This document shows, piece after piece, positions 23,901 to 35,400 of a stretch of DNA of 64,000 bases. The translations under genes and the position numbers were made by a program. This stretch comes from Edaphochlamys debaryana (taxonomy: Eukaryota; Chlorophyta; Chlorophyceae; Chlamydomonadales), in the NCBI GenBank assembly GCA_016858145.1, contig JAEHOE010000065.1, positions 372,001 to 436,000 of the forward strand, in the 5' to 3' direction. A model generated the notes under the pieces. It made no database searches, had not been told where the DNA came from, and was given only the letters and a program-made list of their open reading frames with translations. Within the stretch, counting starts at the first letter, position 1, and each line of letters starts with the position of its first letter.

Positions 23901-26900
23901 CACTACACCCCCACCCCCTTCTCCGGCAAGCCCACACCCCCCCTCACAACTAGACGCTCTCCCGCTCAGCTTTAAACACCCCCACCCCCTTCTCTGGCCT
24001 CCCCCCTCTCCCGCTCAGCTTCAAACACCCCCTCCCTTGCCCTCACCCGCCACCGCTCCTGCTTTACCCGTCCCCCTCGCCCCGCCCTCCTCCCCCCTCC
24101 CCCCTCCCCCCCAGGCCATGCGCCAGCCCACCCCCCGGCTAACGACAGCTTCAACGCCACCGCCACCGCTTTACCCGTCCCCTGGTCCTGGCCTCCCCCC
24201 TCCCCCCTACCCCCTCCCCCCCAGGCCATGCGCCAACCCGCCTCCCGCTCCCGGCTGTTGGACGTGGTGCGGAGGCTGGCGGCGCTGCCGGAGCCCCTGC
24301 GGCCGGCGGGGCTGCTGTTCGAGGACCGACAGGGTGGGGCGGGGGGGTGAGGGGGTGTTTGAAGCTGAGAAGCGTGAGAGAGTTTAGTTGTTCCTGGGAT
24401 TGCCGGAGAAGGTACATACCGGGAGAGGCGTTCGTTGAGGCTGGAGTTGAAAGTGGCGTTGGCAGCGGGGGAGGGGTGGGGGAGGGGGAGGAGGGGACAC
24501 TCGCGGCGGGGCTGTGGGAGGAGGGGTTGCGCCGACCTGGGCATGGCCCAGTCAACGGTCCGTCAGACCTGGGCTGGGGAGGGTCAAGGGCAGTTGGAGT
24601 CAGCAGCGGTGCATGCCAGGGGCTGGAAGCAGGTGCCGGTGCGGGGGGCCCTGGATGGGCACTTCCCCGGGGTTTGCCCACAACCGCCTTGAAGTCTCTC
24701 TGCCCCTCCCCTACAGCCGTGTCCTCCTTGCCCCCCTCGCCCACCCTCCCAACCGCCCACGTGCACCCCCCAGGCCAAGTGGCCCCCTTCGAGCTGGCGC
24801 CCATGTGCGCTGCCGTACGGCGGGCCATGCGCGAGAGCGGTTGGCCACGTGGGCACCTGCTCGTACACGTGGCGCACGGATACGGCTTCGCGGGTGAGTA
24901 TTGCTCGCCTCCCGGCATCCAACCACACGAGAGGGGAGCTCTAGAGGTAGTGAGCAGGGGGGCGGCTGGTCCCTGCCCCGTGCTTGCCGGTAACCGGTGA
25001 CTGTAACCTGCCGCTTCCTCTCCTCCCCGGCCCTTCGCAGAGGCATCCACCATAGAGTGCCTGGCGTCGGGGGCGGACGGCGTGTGGGCGGGCGTGTGCG
25101 ACGAGGGGCCGGTGGTGGGGCACGCGAGCAGGTGGGTGTGTGGGGATGCCACATGGGGGGGGGGGCGGGGGCAGGGGCAGTGGGGCAAGGAGGCAGAGGC
25201 CAAGAAATCTCCTGTGGGGAGAGGTCCCGGTCAGTAGGATGAGCCCTGCCACGGGACGTCAGGGTCAGCGGCAGAGCTCTCAGCCGTGCCGGGCTGCGGT
25301 CTTCGGGGCCCGCACCTTAGAACCGGTCGGCTTTCCGCCTCGCCTGCGCTTCCCTGGCTCGCATCAGCAGCTCTTCACCTTCCCTCTCCTGTTCTTGCGT
25401 ACGTACAGCCTGGTGACGCTCGTCAACCTGGCCCGACTGGGCAACCCCCACGTGGCTGCCATGTACGACCTGCCCAAGCTGCGGGAGGTACGACAAGGGG
25501 GTCGTATGGTGTGTGCGGTACGGCAACTTACGGGGGCCAGGGGCCAGGGCCGGGCTCCCGTCCCGTCGGCACAGCTCGTCGGGAAGCTCGCACTAACCCA
25601 TCCACTCGCCCATACCACACCATCTCAACCCCCCAGATTGCCATTGAGGCAACCAAGATCGCCACCGGCCTGCCCCCCCACCCCCGTACGGAGGTGAGAG
25701 ATCCGTGATGAACTCACGGGTCAGAATGACTAATGTGTCTCCGCTCCTCCCTGTCGAGCGCGGGCAAAGGGTTGAGGCGAAGGACGGTTGCTTCACTGTT
25801 GTACTTGCCGTACTCGCCGTGCGTGCAGGTGTACGGCGCCCGTGCGCTGGACGTGTGCTTCGACTCCAGCATGGGCGACGACGGCACGGGCATGGTGGCG
25901 GCCATGCTGGGTACGGAGAACGAGATTCGGATCACGACCATGGTCACGCCGGGTACGACAGATTGGTCCTCTTTACGGGAAGGGGTCTGCTCGGGGTCAC
26001 ATGCTGCATGCCTCCCCCACCAAACACCCTCCGCCTCCCGCCCTCTGCGCACCCGCACCCGCAGAGATGATCATCGCTTGCGTCCACTGTCTCTGCCCCC
26101 CCTGTTGTCCCACCCTCCTCCGAGTAACAAACAGACCTGCTCCGCCTCCCTCCCTCCCTCGTTCAGCGATATGACTCGATCCCGCTCGGCACCAAACACC
26201 CTCCGCCTCCCTCGCTCCCTCTGCGCACCCACACCCGCAGAGATGATCATCGCGCGGCTGGGCCAGACGTTCGGTCCCTACTCCTACACCAAGGACCACG
26301 CGCAGGCCATGCTCGAGGTGGGGGGGACGGTGTCGCTTGCGCAAAGAGAGACAAGAGGCGGGGGCCCAGTGAGGCGGGGGCATGTTGTCGATTACGCGAT
26401 CAGCCCCTTAACACAGCCCGCTTGCCCTTCACACACACCCCCAGGTGCTCCACCACGACCTGTTGGTGGGCGAGAGGGAGGACTACAACTCCCCCGTGGG
26501 CCTGGCAACGCTGTGGGAGCGGTCGGGGCAGACGCTCACGCCCGCAATGCTCAAGGTGCGTGCGTGGGGCGGGGGGGGGAGGTCAAGGCGGAAGGGCATG
26601 CGTGTAGGGAGGGCTGGCCTGAGGCTGACCTGGGTTCCGGGTCCAGGAGCGCGGAGATATGGTCAAGGTGTGCGGGGTGGGCGGGGCCAGGGGGGGGGGG
26701 AGCCGGAGGTGAGGTAAGCGGACCCAGCCGTACCAAGATGAAGCACGGGATGCATTGTCCCGTACGCACCCGGTCAGCTCCAACCCCCCTCCCCCCCCCC
26801 TCTCCCTCCCCCCCCTGTCAGGTTCTGTCTGATGCCTCCGAGGCCGAGCACCACCCCCTGGTGCTGGAGCTCAAGGAGCTGTGGGACCAGTGGGCGGTGC

Positions 26901-28854
26901 AGGAGGCGGAGATGGGGCACACGGGTGGGTGGGGGGGGGGGGGGGCAGATGGATGCGGGGTGGGATGGGTCGGGTCAGGTGTGTGGGGGGCGGGGGCACC
27001 TGGAGGGCCCAGAATCTGCTGGGGATGTCGGGCGTAGACGCAAGCTTGGCGGGGCTCTCGGTCGAGCACACGGGTGGGCAAGGGGGCGGATGGACGCGGG
27101 GTGGGATGCGGGTGGGATGCGGGTGGGGCGGGGAGTTTAGACGCAAGCTGGGCTGGGTTCTCGTCCGGGTGACCGTCGTCTCCCGGACCGACTACGGTCG
27201 GCGCAGGGCGTCAGTCTGGCGGTACTGTGCCCGTGTGGGCGGGCATTTGGCGGAGGGCCCGGGCCGCTCACCCCAACCCCATCAACCTGCCCCCTCGCCC
27301 CCCACCCCAGACGTTCCCGCCGGCTGCCTGTCCTACACCTCCTTCTACCACGGCTTCATGGGCAAGTACTTCTCCTGCTTCAGCTGCGACGTCACGGCGG
27401 AGGTGCGGAGGGGGGATGGGCGGGAAGGCAAGAGAAGGGCAGGGGAAGGGAAGGGGAAGGGAAGGGGAAGGGAAGGGGAGGGGAGGAGAGAGCGCTTCTC
27501 ATGCGACGTCACGGCGGAGGTGCGACAATGAAAGAGGGGGGGGGCAGGGTAGGGAAGGGGAGGGGAGCTCAAGGAATGGGGACGGGGTTCGCACAGGTTG
27601 CGGAGTCGCTTCAGGGTCCCATGACCCAGACGGCCCCGCCGCCCTCGTCCGCACTTTCTTATAGCCCCCCTCCCCTCTCACTCTCCTTCCCCTCAACCCC
27701 CCTCAACCCCCCTCAATACAGCGGCTTTCCTGGCACAGGCGTAAAGAAGTTCTCCCGCTCTCAGCTTCAAACACCCCCTCAAACCCCCCCTACCACCCCC
27801 CCAGGCCTACGCCCTGTTTGCCCTGGAGCGTGCGGGCGCCATCTCCTGGTCCGCCCTGCTGCTGCGGCTCAAGTGGGGGCTGGTGCAGCACGGGGAGCAG
27901 ATACGCACCGCGGACGAGCTGGTGCAGGTGGGGGGGGCTGAGGGGGCGGGGGGGCGACGGGCGCATGTGTTTCGCGGGACGTGTGTCAGGGGTGCTTTGG
28001 TGGGGTCGGAGGAAGAGGGGGTGCATGCGGGTGGCAAGAGGAAGCCGAGGGCGGTAGCAGCAGGGGTTGGGGGAAGAGGTTGGTATCAGGTGGTGGTGTT
28101 TTGGAAGCTCATTATGGCCTTCTCTGATCCGTTCCCTTCTCATCTCCTGCTCTTCTCTCCGTTAATCCACACAGGTGGTGTTCGAAAAGCTCATCATCCC
28201 CGAGATCGTGGCCCGGTTCAAGCGCAAGGTCCGCAAGCAGGCGGCGGCGGCGGCGGCGGCTGGCGGCAAGAGCGGCGACGCGGCGGCGGCAGCAGGCGGG
28301 GCCGTCAGGGCGAGCGGCGGCGGGGCGCTGGAGTCGGGAGATGGCGTGCCGCGGGCGGCGGTGGAGGGAGTGGCGCCGGAGCTCTTGGGGGGGCTGCAGA
28401 AGGCGGCGACCATCAAGAGGTGGGTCGGAAGGGTTTTGCGGAATGGGGGGAGCCGCGGGAGGGGACAGTGCGGTGGGGGAGTGGGGCTGTGAAGGGCGGG
28501 GTTTGCCACGTGCGTGTCGTGGCTTGGGGCTGGTGTGGGGGCGGCGGTGTGGCCAGATGCCGCCTCAACAACCGCGTCCGTACTGCCGTACTGCAGGGAG
28601 GAGCTGTACGAGGAGTGGAAGGGCGCTGACGTGGCGAACGACCAGGTGCGTGGGAGGGGGGAGCGGGGGGGGGGGACAAGGGAAGGGAGAGAGGGTCGGA
28701 CGGGTTCGATAGCAGTGTCCTGAGAACCATCCGCGCGCCTCGGCTGCCCGAGCTCCCCGCACTCTGCTCCGTGCTTCCGTCTCCCACTCATCCCATGTGT
28801 CTCTCTCTATGCCGACAGGTCGGGGTCAACCGGCCCGTCACCGAGATCATCTGA
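20972..28854 (+). CDS. HMGL-like barrel-related protein, paralogue 2
   Basis: Twenty-one exons, all in phase: 20972-21263, 21491-21609, 21838-21932, 22051-22158, 22399-22471, 22630-22679, 22873-23602, 24225-24333, 24774-24893, 25041-25131, 25409-25487, 25637-25693, 25829-25952, 26241-26317, 26445-26555, 26822-26924, 27311-27402, 27805-27927, 28175-28419, 28597-28645, 28819-28854; 960 aa. It aligns with paralogue 1 from a shared LERLR/LQRLR-type segment, through the CxxC (CGNC, about 193-196) and VHSEL region, to the barrel part (526-641). Residues about 262-489 are a Ser/Gly/Ala-rich insert absent from paralogue 1. Where paralogue 1 has HIH, this has HVAH (H557, H560), so a metal site is doubtful. 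Residues 642-960 have no counterpart found in paralogue 1. Confidence 0.85.
24111..24244 (+). repeat. Acceptor-edge copy (exon 24225-24333)
   Basis: CCAGGCCATGCGCCA at the acceptor occurs at 24111 and 24221 (real), offset 110, with the C-rich tract before it also repeated. Confidence 0.85.
24349..24470 (+). mobile_element. Introner-like repeat, copy 2
   Basis: The segment starts GGTGTTTGAAGCTGAGAAGC about 20 bases after a splice donor and continues through ATTGCCGGAGAAGGTACATA and GAGGCTGGAGTTGAAAGTGG. It matches 42137-42290 in an unrelated gene over most of its length, except for about 35 extra b at 42137-42290. No open frame. Confidence 0.7.
26019..26253 (+). repeat. Acceptor-edge copy (exon 26241-26317)
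   Basis: About 60 bases (ACCAAACACCCTCCGCCTCC through GCAGAGATGATCATCGC) occur at 26019-26077 and 26191-26253. Only the second continues into the in-phase exon. Confidence 0.9.
27386..27524 (+). repeat. Donor-edge copy (exon 27311-27402)
   Basis: A 22-base exact copy covering the exon end and donor lies at 27386-27407 (real) and 27503-27524, offset 117. Confidence 0.9.
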
Positions 28855-30770
28855 TCTGGATCCGTCGGACTCCTCAGCTGCCGTGTCCGGAGGGCGGATC
28901 TGACCTGTCCGGTCCGATCCCAACCAGTCCGTTTCCGTCCGGACTGTCCAGCGGGCTGGAACGCCCGTGCACCGGCCGGACCAGCGGGAAATGGTCTCTC
29001 TATGAAGCCAAACGCCGGAGTACGAGAGTCCGGTTCGGTTCGTTTCGGTCCGGCCCGGTCCGGACTGCACGCACTCCGGACAGACCCGCACTCACTCAAC
29101 TCACTGCACTGACTCAGGGGCGGCGTGTAGTTTTGATCCGTCGGGGCAGATGCATCTCACGTACGGCAGTGCTTCGTCGTAAGAACGGTAGGGCATCGGG
29201 CTGCAACGCTGACTGACGCTGACTAAGACCGGGTACAGCAGCGGACGAGTATCGCCGCCGGCGGCGGCGAGGGATGGAGTGGGAGGACCGAGGTGGGGGG
29301 CTGCGTGGCAGGGGTGGGGCCGTCTGGGCTGCTAATGCTGTGCCAATGCTGTGCAGTGCACCAGTTGGGGAAGGGTGGGGCGTGTCTCTGGGTCCAGGAA
29401 TTCATGCATGAGGGTTTTGGGGCATGGGACTCGTTTGCGAAACGGCGTTGGGCTTGGGGACAGTCGGGCGGGCAGGGCTGCGATGACTTGCCTGTGAGCT
29501 GGTGTGAGGCCGCGGGTGTGCATAGTTTCACCTCATCCCTCGCTCCGGCGGCGTGGGGTGTGGACAAGTCGGGGTTACCTATGGCTGTATTGCGCTTTGC
29601 AGCGCGCTTGAGCTTTCATTTAGCATTCGACAAGGGAGTGATCTCGGGACGGGTGGGTGGCAGCGCGACCGATTAACGTGATCTGACGGTCAGATGGTTA
29701 CGAGTATGGGCTCAGCGCACTCATCCGATGCCAGTCGTTAGCCTTTCTGGCGATCTGGCTGATCCGAGACTAAGCAGTACGTGTGATGGCTTGCCAGCGA
29801 GGAGCTATGGACGATGCTTGGACGGTGGCGGAACCGGTGCCGGTGCGGCGAGGGGTGTGGCGGGTGCACTGGACAGAAGGCCCAAGAGCCAGGCTTGCAG
29901 AGAAACGGGCGGTGTGGGGGAGTAGCAGGGCAAGGTATGAAACCTGAAAGACGCCTGGTACGACTGTCCGAGGCTGCCGCGGTACTGAGGGCGCCGGCAG
30001 GTGCTGTCAACGTGAGTCACGCCTGCCGTCTTGGCCAGTCTGGATGGGGCGTGTGGAGCCAATCTCGCCCCTTGGCTTGCTAGCATCTAGGCAGGCATGG
30101 GGCTGTTGAAAGGAAAAATCTTCGCGAGTAGGCGGAGCAAATGAGGCGAAGGGCCAAGTGAGACATAACAATGCCAAGCATCCTCGCTGCCCTGCGCCTT
30201 ATTACCCTCGCACAACTAAGTGCCTTCCGGGAGGGGTTCACGACAACAGTAACATGGGGGGTGGGCGTGCACCTGGAGGAACAGCGGCTCGAAAAACACG
30301 TGCCCAAGGGCGTCGCGTGAGCGGCTTGAGGCCGGGAAGCCCCGCCCGCCGCATGGCCGCGCACTGAAGGGCTGACACGGGAAAGGCGGGTTAGGCGGCT
30401 GCAGCTGCAGGCGTGGGCACTGGGCAGCTGCGCGCTGCCATGGCAAGGCACGAGGCACTTGTCTTCCCTGCGGACCCCGTCGGTCGTCGGGTCCGTTCCC
30501 CCCAGCCCCAAGCGTCCTGCTCCGGGGCTGCTCGGGGGCCGCCTCGTCATGCTCGTGTGTCTGATGAGCACCTTCCCGGCCCCGCATTGCCCCCAGGGGA
30601 ACGCGCTCGGTCTGTCGGGGGTGCGTACCACGGCCACGGCCCCTCAGGAGGTTTCTCAACCGGGGGACAACTGTGCTTTGTACCAGGCGGAGGTGTTGCT
30701 GGCTTGCAGCCGGGAGCGGGGCAGAGGCGCATTGACGTCTACTCTTCAATTGTTACAGCGTTTCGAGGAG
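28855..30770. other. Intergenic region without a supported gene
   Basis: About 1.9 kb after the plus-strand barrel gene. The first 300 bases are rich in CCGG/TCCGGAC words that can fold on themselves, and are probably 3' UTR. Several reading frames of 60-185 codons exist on both strands, but none shows a family motif or a convincing exon chain. Confidence 0.5.
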
Positions 30771-32330
30771 TGCCGTGATCCAAGGCCCCAGTCGCGTGCC
30801 TTGCAGTGGATCCAGTTCCCCTCGTACCAAACTGGACACGAGGGGCAATCACTTTCCCCCGGCCCCCGGCCTAGTAGGCTGTCCTAGTGGCAGAATCAGA
30901 GTATGCAGCCAAGTAGAATTAATGGGAAGCGGTCAGTTTGAAAGCTCAAGCAATCAATGGTTGCCCACACTACGTGCTATGCTGCACCCGTGGGGTTGCC
31001 TTGAAGTCCCATTCTCCCATACCGCCTAGATAACAAGTAAATGAATGCCATGTTCTTGCTAGTCCCATGCACACCGATGCCCTGGATCGCAGATCAATGA
31101 ATGCCGTATTCACACACATCCCAACCCCACTAACCCTCAGGTCGTCAGGAGCAGCCCTCAGCCAGGCCTCAGTGCCATAGCCGCTCCACAGCCGCAGGCA
31201 CCGCCATCCGAGACCAACCGCTCCCGTACGACCACCCAGCGCCGTACGACGGCTGTGCGGACCATGCCGCGGCCGAGGTGAGGCAGGGGGCGAGGTCGAG
31301 GGCCCAGCACACGTTGTTAGCCGCGAAGGGTCGCTCGGGCTTGAAGGTGAGTTCCTCGGGCAGCAGCAGGTCTTGGGGCTCGGATCGGGGGCTGGAGCAG
31401 CCGCGCGGCGTACCCTCGGGGCTGCCGACGGGCGAGCCCTGGGGGTAGTGCCTGTTGGAGGGAGGGCACGAGGGAGGGCGAAAGGGTGAGTGCCCGAGGG
31501 GGGCACGCGAGAGGATGGCCGCATCGGGTGCGCCGGCCTCAAGTCCAGCCCAGCTCAGTGGTCCCAACGCGTTGCTCGTATGCCGTATAGACCAGTAAAG
31601 GAAACGCAAGCTCGCGCGAGGCTGCGGGCTCGGCTCCGGCCGCGCATGTCCCATACAACGTTGGCGCCATGCAGAGCGAGCCACCCAGAGGCCCTACAGG
31701 ACTCACCAGTTGCTGATGACCATGTCGCGGACCATCTCCGCCTTCACCGAGCGCGAGGAGGTGTTGGGGAACGACGACATTCCTGGGAGCTGTATCGCTG
31801 TTTGGAGGCTTGAGGCTTTGAGCTTGAGTGTATGAGCGATTGGAAACGACTGTGAGCTGTGAGCGAGTCCGTGTATGCTTGGACAGGCGCCCAGGGCCCG
31901 GCTTTGAGGCGTTTGTGGATGCGCGTCGCGGACCTCTCGGCTCTCACCAACCGCGGTACGGCCGAGACTGCCCGGATCGCCGCTGCGCGCTCTACACACT
32001 CCTTGCAGCAAATAAGCGTCTCCGTGACCGCTCACGCATGGACCTTGCAAGCGCCAACCTGACATGCACATGACTACGCCGGCGCCGAGGAGCCACGCCG
32101 GGGCCCGCGACCGCCCCCAATCAGTAGCTGCACACAGATCAACATGACTGGTTTGCAAAGCCTGATCGGTCTGCTCAAAACCGACTCTGCTTTCCCGGCC
32201 ATGTCGCCACGCTCCATCTCGGCCTCTCACTCCCCCCCGCCGCCGTAAGCCCCCCCTTGCCTCCCCTCCCCCGCGCTGAAACTCCCCCGCCGCCTGGCCT
32301 CTGCTGGCCCATCCACTCACCAGCCACCAC
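30771..32330 (-). repeat. Segmental duplication, copy A
   Basis: Homologous to about 49310-52030 (copy B, same orientation, with an extra 770-base insert) and to 60395-61613 (copy C, opposite orientation). It includes the small unknown gene, its upstream region and a 3' flank with the internally repeated word AGATCAATGAATGCC. Homology stops near 32330, just short of the stop codon of the DUF1647 gene. Confidence 0.85.
31169..31780 (-). CDS. Small protein of unknown function, copy A
   Basis: Not recognised. Two exons, 31780-31707 and 31451-31169, joined within a Trp codon; 118 aa. The N-terminus is MSSFPNTSSRSVKAEMVRDM; exon 2 has a Ser/Pro/Cys-rich start, a middle FAANNVCWALDLAPCLTSAA and a Gly/Ser/Trp-rich end (GWSYGSGWS). 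No signal peptide or membrane segment is evident. All three copies in the window keep the intron, phase and stop codon, which argues for real coding. The upstream TATA position reads TTATTT here, weaker than in copies B and C. Confidence 0.65.
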
Positions 32331-32448
32331 CCGGCGCAACGTTAGCAAAAGCTACACGCTCCACGCAGGTCCGAACTGCACGGCCTCACGACCGTCTGTC
32401 TATGCTTGCCCGGGAAGCGAGCACCCACCACGCCTGCCCGTGCGCCTC
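31781..32448. other. Upstream region of copy A and 3' flank of the DUF1647 gene
   Basis: No exon supported. The first 550 bases match the upstream regions of copies B and C; the remainder is the short 3' flank of the neighbouring gene. Confidence 0.5.
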
Positions 32449-35400
32449 TCACACCACGTTGCAAGTCATTCTCATCGTTGCCACCGATACGATCGCCAGG
32501 TAAGCAGACGCGGCCGCCGCAGTTGCGAGCAGAGTCTTGGCCCTACGCAACAGCGACTCGCCTCCTCCACCACCGCCCCCGCCTCCGCCGCCCCACGCTC
32601 CGCCCCTTGCTGTCGTTGTCATTCTGAGCAGCGTTGGGAGTGGCAGAGCGAAGGCCAGTAGCCGGTGGCCGCTGGCCACTAGCGACTCGGCTTGTGCGTG
32701 CCACAGGACCGCCAAGACCTGATGGAAGGAGGGATGGGGGGGGGGCGATTGGTGCGTGCTGGGCTGCATCACACGTACCCCTATGCCGGACTTTGCTCTG
32801 GGCCGCGGCGCAGCGTGTGTCTCGATTCTGCTGCTTTGGGTACGCCTTACTTGCTACTCACATAGCGTAGCACCTACGGTAGCCCACCCACCTGCGCCCA
32901 CAGCAGGGTCTGCGCCAGTACGTGGAGGCCCGCGCAGCAGCCCGCCTGCACCGCAAAGTCCAGCAGCGCCTGGGGGGGGGGGGGGTTAGGGGGGAGGGGG
33001 GGAGGGGGGAGGGGGAGGAGACAGGGGGGTAAGGGACACGGACTGAAGGGGCTAGGAAGGGTAGCACCGCAAGGTCCAGCAGCGCCTGGGGGGGGGGGTT
33101 AGGGGGGGGGCAAGTGGGCACCGACCCAGTGTCCATCTATGCACCTGCGCCCATGCGCCACGGCCCTTCGAGTCGTGCCACATGGCTCCACCCTTCTCTT
33201 CTCTTCTCGAAGGCCCAACCTGCCTAGGACACTAGGTCCCCTCACACCCCCTGTTGCCATTCCCCATCCAGCAATGTCTGTTCCCCCGGGAAACAGGGAG
33301 CATGAGTGTACGTTATGTTGCGTGTGCTAAAGGCCGCATGACTTCCCCTTTTCCCCCGCCCGTGCCTCACCCTTCCGTAGCCCTGCATCCGGGTGCCCAG
33401 GGAGGCGTGCCACATGGATGAGTCAGCGCGCTCCGAGGCCAGGGAGGGCCAGGGGTTGGAGGGGGGGTCGGGGCGGCAGGCGGGGCGGCGGCGGAGCAGG
33501 GGCCGGTAGGGCTTGGGCTGGCGGTGGCGCCTGTGGGCGGGGGCGGGGGCGGGGGTGGGGGTGGGCGTGGGGGGGGCAGGTTATAGGGAGGGAACGGGGG
33601 TGAGGGCGCAGCTGCAGACCGCTGGCGAGGTACGGGTACGCCGGCGAGGTTGCGAGACACGCTTTTGTCGTTCCTATCGGTACCCTGGCCACCCTTCCCC
33701 CATGGCCACGTGACCCCCAAGGCCGCTCCATGTCGGCACGTGCGCCCCTCGCCCCTGCCTTGGACGCCCCCCCTAAGCCCCCAAACCCACACCTGGACGC
33801 CACCACGCCGCCATGTATAATTTGTTTTTCCCCCCAAACCACACAAAAGGCCCACCTTGGCCCTCCACCCCCCAGCCCCCAAACCCCCTTGGCACCTGGA
33901 CGCCACCACGATGGGCGCCGAGCTCTGGCGGGGGTCGTACGACGTCTTCCGTGTGGATGACGTGGCGCCGTACTCCTGCGTGCGTGGCGGGCCACGTGGG
34001 GGGCAGAAAAGTCAGGGAGTGTCGTACAGGCAGTCGGGCACAGGCTCATTCTCGTACCGCACCGTACAGCGCCAAGCTTTCGCCATCGGCAGGGGCACGC
34101 CGCGCCTGTGCTCCCTCGGCTTAACACGGACAGCTACAGCTACAGCTACAGCTACTCACCCGGGGCAGGCAGGTGGAGAAGTTGTGTCTCCGGATGTTGA
34201 GTGTGTATGCGGTCTGTTCGTAGCAGTGCTGGTCGCGGGAGTGGCCGGGGGGCGCTATGCAGCGGTCCTTGTCCAGGCTGGGGGGGGGGAAGGGGGGGGG
34301 GGCAAGAGGGGAGCAGACATAGGGGGGGTGGGAGGGACCTGGTGTGCCAAGGCGGGAGGGTCGGGAAGCCTGGGACGGGGGGGGCGCTATGCAGCGGTCC
34401 TCGTCCAGGCTGGGGGTGAGGGAAGGGGGGGGGAGGCAAGAGGGGAGCAGACATAGGGGGGGTGGGAGAGCAGAGGAGAGGGGCATGCGAGGGCGGCAAA
34501 GCCCGAGAGTCAACGGAGGGGCACCAGAGGGGACGGCGTGTGGATTACCCCCCAAGGGGGCCTGTGAGGGCGATGCTCCGTCCCGGTTAGGGGGCAGACA
34601 CGAGGACCCGTGGGCGGACAGACCACGCCCCACCCCAGACCCCCCGGGAACCCCCCACCTGCAGGCCACGGCCGGGAGCAGGATGAGGCGGTGTGCGGCG
34701 CTGCCCCGCACGAAGCCTGGAGGGGTGGGGGGTGGGGCGGGGGTGGGGTGGGGGCTGTGGGGCATGACGGTTAAGGGGGTTGGGTTGGCGTCACCGCGTT
34801 CAACCAAAGGACTCCGACGGGGTTGGGGTCACCGCTCCCCACCTAACAGGTCTAAGGCGCCGGGGTCGCGCAACCGCTCAACACTGAACAACTTCCCGCC
34901 GCGCCACCGAACCAGTGCGTGGCAGGAGGGGGTGTGGGGCGGGGTGGGGGCCATAGGCCAGGGGGTTGGGTAAACGACTTAGCGTCACCGCTCCGGGATC
35001 TGGGGTGCGGCAGGCAGCGGCAGATTGGGTCGAAGCCCACTGCACGCTCCTGCCACTGCACCGCCACCGCGCCACCGCACCACCGCTGCGTCTTTGGGGT
35101 GGCACCAGTGCTTGGACTGAGGCTCAGGCTGAGGTTGGGTGGGCACCCTCTGGCACTCGCCACCCCTGGCCACTTCGGACCCGGCGCAGGTGGGTGTCAC
35201 ACCCGGCCGCAGCCGTCGGTCCCTCCCCCGGGCCCGGCCGGCTCACCCTGCACCCCCGCCGCGCAGTACGGCAGGTACCGCACTCGTTCGTACTCGGCCT
35301 GAGTCATGTTGAGGTACGGCGCTTGGTACTTCTCGGCCATGTGACCCTGGGGCCAGCCCTGCGTGGCGAAGGAAACCGGGGGAAGGTGGGAAGGGGTTTT

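Noticed and set aside
24151..25203. 350-codon minus-strand reading frame
   Set aside because: Antisense to plus-strand exons 8-10 of the barrel-like gene, with no family similarity.
28855..29110. CCGG-rich self-complementary region as a structured RNA or terminator
   Set aside because: The short inverted words do not form one consistent long stem by eye; it is more simply a repetitive 3' flank.
30080..30637. 185-codon minus-strand reading frame
   Set aside because: No conserved motif, no exon partners and composition like surrounding intergenic DNA.
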